NCBI GenBank assembly: GCA_002812745.2
Contig: NCSJ02000069.1
Span: forward strand, 62,001 to 126,000
Direction of reading: 5' to 3'
Source of the DNA: Scytalidium lignicola
Lineage: Eukaryota; Ascomycota; Leotiomycetes
Length of the DNA stretch: 64,000 bases
Below, piece after piece: positions 1 through 12,093 of this stretch. Numbering within the stretch: position 1 is the first letter of the stretch; every line of letters begins with the position of its first letter. Below the pieces are notes generated by a model. The model saw nothing but the letters and a program-made list of their open reading frames with translations. It had not been told where the DNA came from and ran no database searches. A program made the position numbers and the translations under genes.

Positions 1-968
1 GGAAGTTTTAACTTTTGTTCTTTAAAGTCGTCTCTAAACAAGTTGCGAAGTACTGTATGGAAGATTAGACGAGTTCATAAACATATTTCAGATCCGCACG
101 ATCAGATTCATTAACTGTTAATGTTCCTTTTCTTATACGTTTCTGCAACTGCAAGACTGTCAAGAATTAATTCCAACATGGCATCTCTGACTGGCGACAC
201 CTTCTAGGTCAATTGAAACCAATCATAATAACATGTTCACATAGGAGAAGCAAACCGCCCACGCAACATTGCTCCTTCCAACCGTGTACAATGAGGCATT
301 TTGCCGCGATCCCTCAGCTCTATGATATCTACACCCTAGTTTGTACGTAGCCATCCTTTCATGCGGAGATAATGAAGCTCAAAGCAGTGAAGTCATATGA
401 GCTCCTATCACCCGCCATGAGCAGTCGAAGGCTATCCGATACCAAATTGAATTACCCCGCATTATTGAACTTGCCGGTCGGTCTTGACTTAAGAAGCATC
501 CTCTACGTATCTCCTGTTTGGATGAACATTGCTTCATGGTGTTCTGCGACTAGCACAGGTAGGGTTTGTGGCAATAATGTGTCACTCAAAGTAAGTGCAA
601 CATCTGACGAGCTAAGCCGGCTTGCTCGGCTTGACTTGGATCATTTGAATTTACCCTATTGTTTGGTTCAATAATTGACAACCCATCATCGCAACCTAAT
701 GCATTTCATGGCTAGAACCTCCAAACCTCGCTTTCCGGTTGGTGGAAGGCTGTGAACGAGGTGTGACAGGGCTGGCAATTATCTATCCCAAGTATTCAAG
801 TATGCTTGGCTTTGTGATATCTCCAGGTTGACTCTCTTCAACAGCTGGTTTGTAAGCTGTAATATGTATTACAAATAACAACAATAACCAATTATCCGTT
901 TAACCTCCAACGTATTATATTTCAAATATTCGCAATTATGTACTTCTTACAACACTAGTCTGCTATTC
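1..968. other. Intergenic, no gene recognised
   Basis: No reading frame here resembles a known family. One open stretch of 100 codons (372-674, plus strand) has no recognisable motif and is treated as chance. The segment is downstream of the broken NmrA-like fragment that ends at 969. Confidence 0.5.
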
Positions 969-1203
969 TTACTTAGCAGCTAACAGTGGCTCCAAGATGG
1001 CCTCAATATCCGCCTCCGTTTTATTCCCTGCAATCCCAAGAAGTTCATTATCCACCTTTTCCATGCGTCCACCATAGCCTTTCCCGAATAGCGATATATA
1101 TAGATATTCATACATTATCTTCTCCGTAATTTCACCACTTGCTAGGTTTTCATTTGCAGCTTTCTCCATTTCAGTAAGATCAGCTTGAACTGGTTCCCAC
1201 TTC
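969..1203 (-). pseudogene. 3' fragment of an NmrA-like / isoflavone-reductase-like NAD(P)-binding protein
   Basis: Only the last ~78 codons of an NmrA-like reductase remain. The fragment begins with KWEP and contains LFGKGYGGRMEKVDNELLG before a normal stop. This matches the C-terminus of the intact NmrA-like gene at 57677-58647 in this window (KWEP, then LFGEGYGGQFEKLDNDLLG). Reading further back the frame meets a TAG directly before the KWEP segment, at the point where plus-strand homology to a different gene begins. The Rossmann domain and start codon are therefore missing. It is a truncated relic made by rearrangement, not a small gene. The family assignment is firm because of the in-window paralogue; when the break happened is unknown. 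Confidence 0.8.
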
Positions 1204-2241
1204 TAGATATTGCTGGCTTTATCTACTCCATTGGCGACAGTGTTACGGAGTTTAAGGCTGGCGACCGAGTCGCCGCCTTCCACGAGATGTTCACGTCAGG
1301 GGGAAGCTATGCTGAATATGCCGTCGCGTGGGAACACCACATTTCATTTGCCCAAAACTACGACTTTTGAGGGTGAGTGGTCTGGCTTTGAAAGGAGAAG
1401 GATGGTTAATGGACTAGATATTACCTTTTCCCATTATTTTAATCCCCCCGAATACTAGAGAAGTAAAAGACTGACTCTTAGTGTTATGCGTCTTGCAGAA
1501 GCTGCCACGATACCTCTCTCGGCCATGACGGCTGCTATACATCTTTATCAAGTTCTCCACCTCCCTCTCCCCTGGGCTCCTGCTACCGAAGCTACTCCAC
1601 TTCTCATCTATGGTGGCGCTTCGGCTGTTGGTGCATATGCCATCAAACTTGCAAAGCTCTCAAATATCTACCCTCTTATCGTAGTTGCAGGCCGCGGAAT
1701 CCCATTTGTGGAGAATCTGATTGATCGTTCACAAGGCGACACTGTGCTAGACTATCGAAATGGCGATGATAAGATTGTAGGAGACCTGAGAGACGCTTTG
1801 GGAGGAAGAAAGTTAGAATACGCGTTGGACGCTGTCAGTGAGAAAAACAGCTATGTTAATATCGATAAAGTTATTGAGGCGACAGGTCAGGTCTCTCTCG
1901 TGCTTTCAGCAAAGGAGAAAGTTATGCCCTCTGGTCTGAAGCTTGTCTTCCGGTCCGTGGGGACTGTACATGGGCCTGTCGCAAAGGACACCCGGGATGG
2001 AAAACATAGAGCTAAGATCGGTGACGTTCAGTTCGGAGGAGTATTCTTTAGATTCTTCGCGCAGGGTTTGAGGGAGAGATGGTTCACTGGACACCCTTAC
2101 GAGGTAGTCCCTGGGGGACTGAGAGGCCTGCAGGTTGCTTTGAAGAATTTGAAAGAGGGACGAGCAAGTGCGGTTAAATACATTGCAAGGCTTGAGGACA
2201 CAGAGGGTCTATGGCCTAATCCACCTCTTGGAGCAACTTGA
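1204..2241 (+). pseudogene. 5'-truncated zinc-type alcohol dehydrogenase / enoyl-reductase-like MDR gene
   Basis: A medium-chain dehydrogenase/reductase of the fungal trans-enoyl-reductase-like group, missing about its first 60-70 residues. Homology starts abruptly at DIAGFIYSIGDSVTEFKAGD, goes through AAFHEMF and GGSYAEYAVA, and then changes frame near 1335-1345 (consistent with loss of two bases in a CAC repeat) to reach TTFHLPKTTTFE. A good intron joins 1372 to 1499 (GTGAGT..TTGCAG) and restores EEAATIPLSAMTAA. The rest is continuous: cofactor loop YGGASAVGAYAIKLAK, VFFRFFAQGLRERWFTGHPY and VVPGGLRGLQ, stopping at 2242. There is no start codon and one internal frameshift, so it cannot encode the full enzyme. 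Its truncated 5' edge touches the truncated NmrA fragment on the other strand. Confidence 0.8.
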
Positions 2242-3741
2242 ACTATCAATTCTTCCGAAGAGTTAGACATTGGCTTTCATAAGGAGACGTCAGCACAACC
2301 CTCTCATCCTTCACCACACTGTTGCATGTTCCAAGATCCACCATGTTATACTGCAGCCTCTTGTAACAACATCTAAGGGAGACTTATCCTCAATCTTAAT
2401 ATTTTGAGGAATGTGGTGATCCGGCTAAGAGTCCAAAACAGAATAGTCGACGATCACCGATTTGTAGACGGGATTATTAGCACTAAGTCATAACAAGGCA
2501 TTCAAGACCTTCACCTTATTAATAGAATAAACCCGTGTAAGGTTCTCTTTTGACAGTAGTGTCTCATAATCCTAGCTTACTGTAATGGTTGTATAGTTTT
2601 GTAATCTCTTAGTTGGTAAGATTTTCAAATGCTCACTTAAATCCTATCTTATAGTAACGAAATAACCATAATTTCCTTCATAACTAATATCCTTCTTAAC
2701 ACTTGACGTTAGTTTTAAAAATATGTTGACAACGTAAGTCAGTGCTATAAAAAGCTCTTCAACAACATTGAGATTTTTTTAGAATCTCTGGATATTCTTA
2801 ACAAAATAAATAGTTGACAAATGACCAGCCGAAAGTAAAGGTATAGCTTGTTTCGAGATTGTCAAGTTACGAGTAAGACCCTTACTGGCCGACCTATCAG
2901 ACAAACGGGGAAGCTAACTTTTCAGTTCTCAATGTGACGTACACTGATATCAGCGTGATCCCAGATCGAGATGCATCCGCGCAGTGCGACTTCTTCCATA
3001 GTCAAAGTTATGTTGTCAGGAATTGATCTCAGCCTTATAGTTACAGATCGTCGGCGCTGGTGGAATTCGTTTCTGCATGATGTTATATGTAATTTAGGTA
3101 TTTCTACAATCTAAAGTTTATTAAGATTGTCACATAACAATTAGATCTGCTATACACCTCTGGAAAATTCCTTCCCAAGATTTAATGATTATAACTGTTG
3201 TTTTAATTATAATTCTCTTTGAACTTAGCTTGTAATGAATTCTAAACATTATAAACTTTAAAATAATATAAATAAAGTATAAGTATAATGTGACCTGAAG
3301 TACAAATGCTTAATCCTCATCTTTAACTCTTATAAAATTTAAGATTATATCTCATATCTTACATTATATGAAAACTTACAATCTCTAGAATCTATTAGAA
3401 TTGTAAGATTAATAGGAAGGTAATAATCAAAATGATAAAACTATAGAATAAATCAAATGTTTTGACAAGAGAAAATGTACAATCAAAGTATTTTATTACG
3501 TTTAGTCAAGAATATTCCTCACTATTAATACATTGTGCTTGTCGGATATATGGTAATAATTAATTTCTATTACATCAACTAAATACAACGATTTTTGCAT
3601 ATACAGGGTAAGGAATGATTCTAGTTAGTTCATATCAAGCTATAAAATTTATTATAACGACTATAGCTATGTTTAAGTAGGTCTTTCCCCGAGATACTAA
3701 CCGAAGCAGTACGGTTAAATATGGTGTAAACTACTTAACTA
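2242..3741. other. AT-rich intergenic region
   Basis: About 1.5 kb, increasingly AT-rich after 2500, with no frame that resembles a protein family and no clear repeat arms. It separates the broken oxidoreductase from the 3' end of the transporter gene. It could be old decayed transposon DNA, but I see no diagnostic sequence. Confidence 0.5.
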
Positions 3742-5579
3742 CTATAAAACATATCTAAATCCCTTATTATCTATTTCTGTCACGTCATGCATCCCCTGCT
3801 CGATAGCCTCCTTCTCCTGATCCGGTGTCAACTGTGAGCTTATGGCAGCAGCTTCACGGTCCCTTTTCTTATTGACATTCCACATATACACATATAACAC
3901 TATGACCGTTACAGTTTTCACACAGTATCCCACAAGGATTCTGAATAATAATTCCATCAGCATTTTTAACATCTTGATTTAGGAAAGAAGTTGAAATAAC
4001 TCACGCAACGTAGGCCGAATGATACAACGGCGCTTCTTTTGAAATAAAGGTCTGTGGCCCAATAATATTCCCTACGCAATAACCAACGAATAGAAAAGCA
4101 CCAGTAAACTGCTTCTTGGTATAGCCTGCCACATTGCTGCTCACCATGGTCAAGCTCATACTGAAACCGACTGACTGGAACGAGCATAGCCAGAGTGCCA
4201 CCAGCCGGCCCCATCGATTTTCTTTACCAGATGGACCTGGAGACAGGCCAACGAGCACACCACCGGACACAACACATACCAGATTGCCCACAAGCATTAT
4301 TAGGCAACGGAGGTTGGGCCACCGTGAGCTGATATAGCCTGATACGAGTAACGATATGATTTGAATCACAGATCCTGGAATCTGCATATATTGTGTCTGG
4401 AGTGCATTGAATCCAAAGGTCTCGAGGATTATAGAAGTGAACTATTTATTATATCAATGTTATCCCATTAGAAATTAATAATACCGGTATAAAGAAGAGA
4501 GAAGCCTCACACTAGACTGTGCTGCGTTGGGTATTTGTGCCGCGATGGCCATCACGAAGAGAATCCATGTCTTAGGATCCTGAATAGCCTGCCACACCTG
4601 GTACTTCTTAAAGTGGTGATTTTTGACCCCTTGCCTATTTTTTGCAACTCGCTCAACAGCTACGATTCGCTCATGTTCCGTCAAGAACCGGGCACTTGAT
4701 GGGAGATCTGGCATGAAGATAAGGAACACCATGCCCCATACCAGACTGATGGATCCAAATATCAAAAACACATACATCCACTGTGGAAGTCCCGTCGTAA
4801 TATGGCCGATAGCGTAGCCAAGAAGGCCACCAAAGACACCAGCAACTCCATTCATGCAGTAGTAGGTTACCAGACGTAGGGGCTGTTCATCTCCTTGATA
4901 CCACATAGACATCACAAGAACAAATCCGGGATTGACTACGGCTTCTGTCACACCAAGTAGGAACCGGTTTGACGCAATACCAGCAAAATTTGTACAAGCT
5001 GGTGTCGTAAGAATGAGGATGCCCCAAGCTAGAAAACTTCAGCACAACTGTGGCCCGTCAAGGGGAAAAGTAAAACCTTACCAATTGTGCTTAATCCGAT
5101 GAACTTGCCACTAGGGAAACGTTGGAGAAGGTAGCCGGCAGGATATTGGGCAAACAGATAACCTGATGACAGTTTTGCCCATCGTTAGTATGGCCAGGCG
5201 CCTTACTACATCATTCAATTTCTTTGTCTTGAACTCTATGTTGAGGCTTACCAAAGTAAAATATAGAGCTCAACCATGAATAATCTTGTCCTTTGAGGTG
5301 TGTCCCTTTTTGCAACCCATAGACACTGGCAAAATTGATACTTGATTTGTCAAGATACTGCAACATGTAGCTGCCCATCAAGAGGGGTAGTATGTGAAGG
5401 TCAATCTTGCGCAAGACTCGGCGCGCTTCCTGTGGATCGATGTCTCTAGCATCTTGTTTCTTGAATAGCTCGTACGTCTCGTCCAAGTCTTTCGAGGAGA
5501 TGGTAAGTATCTCGTCCTTATTTGCCCGGTCATGGTTAACCGGAGGGTCTACAGCGATATCGTGTTCCTTCTCATCCAT
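3742..5579 (-). CDS. MFS transporter, anion:cation symporter family (allantoate-permease-like)
   Basis: Predicted plasma-membrane carrier for a small organic anion or vitamin-like substrate (Dal5/TNA1-type major facilitator). Five exons join in frame: 5579-5252, 5162-5082, 5028-4511, 4441-4005 and 3940-3742, giving 520 residues, the normal family length. Family landmarks are RRVLRKIDLHILPLL before the first membrane segment, YLDKSSINFASVYGL after it, FAQYPAGYLLQRFP in segment 2, NRFLLGVTEAVVNPGFVL in segment 4, and a charged cytoplasmic tail starting NKKRDREA. All four introns are 53-91 bp with GT..AG ends. It lies just downstream of the regulator gene at 6471-8285 on the same strand, which suggests uptake of the substrate of the neighbouring enzymes. 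The substrate is not readable from sequence. Confidence 0.88.
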
Positions 5580-6470
5580 CTCGCAATCTGAAGATATCTT
5601 TTGTATTGTTATACCTCTTTATAATAGTCGATAACAGCTGCTAGACACATCCGGTTGCTTCCATATGTTTTGCTGGCTAAAGATATCGAAAGTTCCTAGC
5701 TATAGCTTTCACTACATAATTTAAACTATGGCATACTTTTTATCATGAAGACACTTCTGAGCCAAGCCAAGGAAGGCGGCCATTGACGGGATAATACCAC
5801 CCATAATCCCATTATCGCAGTGATCAACAGTACGTCCGGGGCGGCCTGCACCTTATCACCTTCCCAATTCGGAGAAGAACGAATTGCGCCATACTCACTG
5901 ATAATGATAATGAGTGAGAGAGCAGGAAGAAACTATAGAACAAAGGCAAGATCCAGTGCGGGGATCATTACAGCAGTGGGATGATAAAGGTTGAATGCAT
6001 TGTTCGGAATTGAGACCTCTCGAGCTTAATTTCCTTGGGTCTAAGCACAAGCCTTAATGAAACGTCAATAGCCATGATTTAGACTGCTATGATATTTCTA
6101 TGGTTCTTAGCCCTACACGTAGGGAAAAGTAAATTTCCAATTAACTGCTTTAATTAAGATATCGTGTTAGACGGTTAGCGAGGCGCTACTCTTCGACGTC
6201 GTCTTAAGGACTTAACTCAAATGGAGAACAACTGTTATGATTCACGATTAACCTACACATTGATTAGTGAAATAATTGATAAATAACCTTAGTTATATTA
6301 TAATTATTATAAATGCATATCTATTATATTATTAATTTATTAAATTGAAAAATAATAATTTGTTTAACATATACTTTAATATATACTTCTATTTTTATGT
6401 CCAATTTATTAATATAGCTTCTTTAGCTTCGATTAATTTAAGATATATTCCTTTGAACGTAAGATATTAA
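5580..6470. other. Transporter promoter region and AT-rich spacer
   Basis: It holds the upstream region of the minus-strand transporter (5580 to about 6050), followed by an AT-rich stretch from about 6240 to 6520 that runs up to and into the 3' end of the regulator gene. No gene is seen. The AT-rich block may have replaced or interrupted the last few codons of the regulator. Confidence 0.5.
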
Positions 6471-8285
6471 TTAATAATGTTCTTTATATATAAAAATTTT
6501 CAAGAATAAATCAAACATACCAGCTGCCTTCCATCGAGCGTCTAAAATTTTCAGCATATCCTTTATGTCTAGAAGCGCATCTAAATTAGTTTGATCACTA
6601 GTATTGCTATACGCTTCTGCATATGCCACAGCTGCGTGGTAAGCTGCGTAGATGGGAAAGGGAGACATTTCTTCTACTGGCTGGCTATCCGTATGAGACG
6701 ATGCCCATCGACACCGCTCAACCATATCGGTTGCAATATCGTAGCGTACCCCCTGGAGTAGTTGTGATTTGGCAGAATCACGAGGGAAACATGTATGAGT
6801 GTGATTTTGTATCAGTACTGTTCGGGCGCTAGGAGGACTTAGATGCTAGATATCACCACAAAAAAGCTAGGGGAAATGAGCGAGATAGATACCTATGGCA
6901 GATTGTACTGGGTGTGCAAACTCCCATCCCTCTCGCGCTACCCTCTTCGTCGGACACCGTGGTAAGAGCGGCTATGGCGTGATTGAGAAGATCAGCTTCT
7001 TGATGGTGGAATTCCAGACTACTCGTAGTATCAGAGATATGTCGCAGAACTCGACCGAGGAGGTTCGTAGCCTGCGCTATGAGTGCAAACTTTCCCATGT
7101 GTGGGATTGGTGGGGAGGAAAGAGTCAGTACTTGAGCTTGTTTGAGCACCTTACAAAATAAATGTGAGCACCCTGACAAGGTTAGGTTCATGGCAGCATT
7201 GGGCATCATACAGATTGATCCCATGAATCATCATCAATCGGTAGTGGTGTATCGCCTTTTGGATCATCTGTTGACAACGGCCGACTCGGACAACCCAGAT
7301 GAGAATATCTTCCCTTTCGGTTAGTTGCTGACATTAAATAATTCCATTAGAATTTAAGAAATCTTTTTCCTAGAATTATGAAGGAATATTGAACTTGCTT
7401 GCTGATGGAAGAAACCCCTTACCGATCAAGAAGCAGAATCGCCCACCAAGCTCTCCTTCTCTCTTCTTCTCCAATCCAGCTATGAGATACCCTTAACCTC
7501 TCCATTGAGCTGCCATCCACCCCAAGCGCAGTGCTATACCTTGCACACGAACCAATAGATATATATGCCGATGGATAGATGGCATGTGCGACTTCGTACA
7601 GACAGAGGAGAATCCAGGCTTGCAGCAACCGGATTGTTAGGATACCAGCCACCTCGGCCTTTAATAGTGCGTTCTTTATGTTCAAATATGCTAGGCCGCG
7701 CGCATTCTTATCTTCTTGCATGCAACTAATAAGCTTCATACAGTCGAAAAGAAGCTCCGAATCCATACCGAACGGCGTGAGAGGGTTCAGAAAACGTTCA
7801 TAGAAGGACNTTTTTAGAAAGGAAAGGTATCCATGGGTGGACACAGCGAAAGTATAATTCAGCATATTTTCGAATCTCCGCAAGGGGAGGTCGACCTTCC
7901 GAGGGGACGTGAATTGTGGCTCCAGGAATCTCACTGAAAGTACGGCAAAAGAAGTCGAAATCGAGGAATGAGATGACAGAGGGGAAGTCGGATGCGTCTG
8001 ACAAACTCACAACATCGGCCGGTGGGGTAGGGGTTGTGGTAGATGCAAGAGATGTGGTAAAACGAGCCTCGTCGTCAAAATCGGGATAGATGCATCTTCG
8101 ATTGTTTCTATCACATGTTTCAGTCAGTATGGCAAACTTAATGAGCAGCCGAATAGTACGCTTTGATAGCTTACATACCTCGTACAAGAGCTACACTTGG
8201 GAAGCAACTTGTTGCATTTCCGCTTTAACTGTTTGCAGTACTTGCAAACGCGTGGCGCATATCCTAACGGTGCGTCGGTATCCAT
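6471..8285 (-). CDS. Zn2Cys6 fungal-specific transcription factor
   Basis: Nuclear DNA-binding regulator. Exons 8285-8179, 8107-7423, 7308-7212, 7149-6893 and 6828-6471 join in frame (about 500 residues) if the single n in the AAAAA run near 7810 is removed. An intron splits the zinc cluster exactly: CKYCKQLKRKCNKLLPKC before it and CIYP after it give C-x2-C-x6-C-x6-C-x2-C-x6-C. The middle homology region is recognisable by SHGYLSF-type residues, WWAILLLDR, then SRPLSTDDP and LPIDDDSWDQS. Near the C-terminus is ARWKAAG, after which a possible donor (GTATGT) and AT-rich DNA make the last residues uncertain. The start at 8285 is the only in-frame ATG just before the cluster. It is divergent from the alcohol dehydrogenase at 8883 and is the best candidate for the local pathway regulator. 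Confidence 0.82.
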
Positions 8286-8526
8286 CACTAAAATTTTCAC
8301 CAAAGCTATTGAAGTATATGATTGGTGATTCGGGGTGTTTCGAATACGTTGTAAGTACAGTACAGCAGTTCTACGTGGAGTATATGTATGTCGGGAAATC
8401 CGCTGAGGTGGTCGCCACCAGCGTCAAACCCGCCGGATGCACGGCTCTGAGTATTTGCAGCCGCAAAAAGCCGCTGTGGGCGCCGTACCTCCGCCGCTAT
8501 GCCCTTGCTGAACCAAATGACTTCTA

Positions 8527-8646
8527 ATACACTCCCCTGAATAAATATAATTGGCCTATGCGGTGGCAGCATAGAATTCGACTCTTTTTATATGTTGCCA
8601 CCGCATGGGTCAATTACAATTACATTTATTCAAGGGGAATGTAGTC
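8527..8646. mobile_element. Candidate MITE, 120 bp, long imperfect inverted repeat
   Basis: Two arms of about 47-56 bp face each other around a loop of about 17 bp. The left arm contains CCCCTGAATAAATATAATTG and ATGCGGTGGCA; the right arm carries TGCCACCGCATGGGTCAATT and ATTTATTCAAGGGG. The unit is flanked by a 7-bp direct repeat ACTTCTA (8520-8526 and 8647-8653), as expected for a target-site duplication. It sits in the shared promoter region between the regulator (start 8285) and the dehydrogenase (start 8883). Confidence 0.6.
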
Positions 8647-8882
8647 ACTTCTAGGCATTTAAAATAGTTCTATAATTCGCCCATTAAGTTATTAATCAAA
8701 GAGATAACACTATTTCATAGCGAGGGAACTGCTGGCTTTGCTTCATTGGCAAAAGGAAACCCTTATATATAAGTTGATCTTGACTCCGTTTCCAGAGGTA
8801 CTTTTACTTCATTATTCGATAGCCTCGATTTTATATCTCCATATTGATCAGAGAGTATTGTCCATATATCTCCGTTTTTAAG

Positions 8883-10033
8883 ATGTCTTCAATCAAGAAT
8901 GTGGTCTATCGAGGTGTTGATGGTGCTTTAAAGCAAGTCGTGACTGACGTTCCAAAAGTCCTTGGTCCGAAACAGATTCTGGTCAAGATCACTCACAGCG
9001 GTCTCTGCGCCTCCGATCTCTATGCTATTCCATATCACGCAACGCTGGGCCATGAAGGAGTCGGTATCGTGGAGGCCATCGGGTCCGAAGTCACACAGTT
9101 CAAAGTCGGTGACCGTGCAGGTGGTGGGTATTTGCGCGACTCTTGTGGACATTGCAAGTTTTGCTTGAATGGTCAGGATATATGGTGCCATAACCGTTCT
9201 ATCTTCATCGAATCGGACCAAAGCAATGGCACAATTGCCGATTATTATATCGGTATAGAGACTTTCTTACACAGGATCCCGGAAAGCATGTCAAGCGAGG
9301 ACGCGGCCCCACTACAATGTGCCGGTGCCACGGTTTACACTGCACTGGTAGATAATATAAAACCAGGGCAGAGAGTTGGGATTCTAGGGATTGGCGGACT
9401 GGGTCATCTGGCAATCCAGTTTGCTAAGAAATTGGGTGCTGAAGTTGTGGTTTTCTCGACGACCGCAGACAAGGAGCAGGAAGCAATGGGATTTGGAGCA
9501 TCAGAGTTTGTTCTTGCAAGTTCGCCCGAGAAGATATCCAAGCCCGTTGATGTTCTCGTCGTTACTGGCTCCGGTAATCCAGATTGGTCAAGGTAGGTGA
9601 CACNTTTTTTTCTTCCAACCTTCTAGTTAAATCTTTGAGAAAGTAACTCTGCTGACTTTCCCGGAATTTTAGATTTTTAAACAAAGACGTTATTACTAGA
9701 CGTGGCATTCTTGTTCCTCTTAGCGCTTCTGATCTAAACCTACCGTATGTAATCTTTTATTTTAGTATTTCCCAGTTTTTGTCATCACTACTCAAGAGCT
9801 GAGTTAACTTTTAACTTGTTAGGGGCCTCAATATGTTCTATAATGGTTACACGGTGAAGGAATCTATGGTTGCTACACGAGCTGTGCATGATGATATGTT
9901 AGAGTTTGCGGCCAGGCACACGATAAAACCAACAATCGAGAAGTTTGAGTTGTCCTCATCTGGCCTTGCCGCAGCTATAGAGAAACTCAAGTCCGGTAAA
10001 ATGAGATACCGAGCAGTTCTCACAGCTGCCTAA
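8883..10033 (+). CDS. Zinc-dependent alcohol dehydrogenase (MDR family)
   Basis: Predicted cytosolic NAD(P)-dependent alcohol/aldehyde oxidoreductase of 330 residues. Exons 8883-9592, 9673-9744 and 9823-10033 join in frame; the n at 9604 is inside intron 1. The catalytic zinc site is visible as Cys42 (GLCASDL) and His57-Glu58 (GHEGVG). The structural zinc loop CGHCKFCLNGQDIWC supplies Cys88, 91, 94 and 102, and the cofactor fold has GILGIGGLGHLAIQFAKKLG. The short loop between SDL and GHE is normal for this fungal subgroup. I chose the ATG at 8883 because the homology begins there; an ATG 13 codons upstream adds unrelated residues. It is divergent from the Zn2Cys6 gene. The exact alcohol is unknown. 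Confidence 0.88.
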
Positions 10034-10879
10034 TTATGAAAATCACGGTCTTAAACTTAGACATACTAGCTATAGCTCGATAACCAAATATTCAGGACAC
10101 TTTTGTCACCTTCTACACTGAAATATATGATGTTGTTGATAATGTGGCATAGCTGAAAAGGACNTTTTTTAGAATAATTAACTAGGATAGAACAATTATA
10201 AAACCATCAAAGATATAAAATCTATACTCTATATTTTCACTAAAATATATTATTAGCAAAATTCAGATTAGAGAATAAGAGATCTAGTGCCCTACAAAGA
10301 GACGCTGTAAAGTCACTGCTGTAAAAAAAGATCTTTTTTTTTCTCGGACTATATTCTATGTTATAAATATCTAATACAAATATCTGAACCAACCAGATAT
10401 AGCATATTTTTGATTAGGGCTTGTACACTGAAATTTTCCNTTTTTTTGTGATCTGGATGCATACTCCATCCGGCCCCAGGTATTGTTACTGTGATATTGA
10501 ATGTTGACGGCCGCTCGACCGCCTGGGCCCGCACAATTCCGTTACGGCCGTACGTGTACTGGGGTGGCGTTAGGCCGTTCGGCCCTCGACCTCCCATGGT
10601 TCAAGCTTCAATGCGTTCCACCCTAAACCTTCTGTAACTTCCCCTTGGCCACACGACATCCAGAAAATCCCCCATCACGGAACGCCGACAATGCAAGGAA
10701 CTACTATCGTGTTTACCATCCCAAGGCTAAAACATGTGACAGAGACAATAGATATTAATTAAAGCGTAATTCTGCAATCTAAACTGAGCTCTAAAATAGA
10801 TAGGTGTCTTAGCAAACCACACACATGATCGGGCATCCCAGCCCACGCAACCCACAAACAAGCAAGTCAAGCATTACAT
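10034..10879. other. Intergenic, no gene recognised
   Basis: Convergent intergenic space between the alcohol dehydrogenase and the short-chain dehydrogenase, with n symbols beside T runs at about 10164 and 10440. A GC-rich patch near 10505-10590 contains CGGCCGCTC, also present upstream of the crotonase gene near 13697. No coding capacity is recognised. Confidence 0.45.
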
Positions 10880-12093
10880 TTACAGGTACTTCTGCGTCTC
10901 CAATTTGCACCAGTCAAAAAACTTCTCCGCCAGTCCAGTCCCACCGTCGGCCTTGGACTTGACCCCCTCCGCAATCTCCTTCTTCAACACAGCAACGCGA
11001 CCCCAAGGAATGAGGTAATCTCCTGCGTTCGTCTCGACTGTCAGGTTCGGGGATAGGCCCCCCACCAACTCAGTGTATGCGCCAAGGACAGTGCGGTGGA
11101 GGATGAGTTTCTGTCACAGGTAAGTCAGTAAATGGCAATGGCAATGGCACAAAGTGGCAGAAGACAAGACACGAACATTCTGGATGGATTCCATCAGCGT
11201 GGCATGACGCTGGAGTCCAGACTTCAGGTTTCCGGGATTGAGCGACTAGACTTAGGTTAGCAAGATGGGAAACCCCAGGTGTAAAGACCGGATCTAATTC
11301 TTACGATGTAAAGGATTCCATCCCCCTCGTTACGCTTCGCATATTCTGTCGCAAGGTAGATGTTGCCAATCTTGCTCTGGGCGTAAATTTCCGGTCGCTT
11401 TCCTCCCTTCTCATGGTTGATGTCCTTGAAGTTGATAACACCTTTCGGTGTATACAGCTCGGTCATGAAAGAGCCAAGGAAGATAATGCGCACAGCATTG
11501 GCTGGTGCAGTCAAGACCGTCTTGCGCATTATGGGGAGGAGGAGCTCAGTCCACAGGTATGGGGCCAGACAGTTGGTACCAATCTGGAGTTCGTAGCCCT
11601 GTATTCTGTGGTCAGTAACAGCCAGATCGCAAATTTTCTCCATCTTTACACACCTGTTTGGTCTTGGAGCCAGCCGGTGGCATCATCACACCGGCATTAT
11701 TCCACAGGACATCGAGCCTGTCCTCCTTGGCCAGAAATGTCTTGGCGCTCTTCTTGAGGGTGGTCAGATCATCCAAATCTAGGAGTAAGAATTCCAGTCG
11801 CCCCGCCGATTTTGGGTACTTCTTCTTGATGCTCTCAATTGCTTCTCTGCCTTTTGATCCAGATCGTCCCGCAATGTAAACGATCCCATTGTGTTGGTAG
11901 AGGATCTGGCAGAGCTCAAATCCCACTCCCGAGTAACCACCAGTGACCATTAGAACCTAGATTGTCATTGTCAGCACCTTACTAGGGTACATAGAGAGTA
12001 TTAATTACTTACCTTGCCTGTTAGATCAGGGCAATCATCCTCCGTGAAGACTGGCGCAGGCGGCTTGATCTGGCTCCATGTTTGGCCCATCAT
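10880..12093 (-). CDS. Short-chain dehydrogenase/reductase (SDR)
   Basis: NAD(P)-dependent oxidoreductase of the retinol-dehydrogenase-like SDR type, 325 residues. Exons 12093-12013, 11956-11654, 11598-11305, 11245-11177 and 11110-10880 join without any frame break. Visible signatures are the cofactor motif TGGYSGVG (residues 32-39), DLDDL after strand 3, the NNAG motif, Ser171 in FLGSFM, and the catalytic pair Tyr200 and Lys204 in YAQSKIGN, followed by SLNPGNL, the usual SDR loop after the active site. Introns are 55-67 bp; the fourth uses a weak donor (GTTCGT). Tandem ATG codons open the frame at 12093. It lies within the group of oxidoreductases and hydrolases, so a role in the same pathway is likely but not proven. 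Confidence 0.87.

Noticed and set aside
372..674. 100-codon open frame as a gene
   Set aside because: No homology pattern, no signal or domain, and composition no different from surrounding intergenic DNA.
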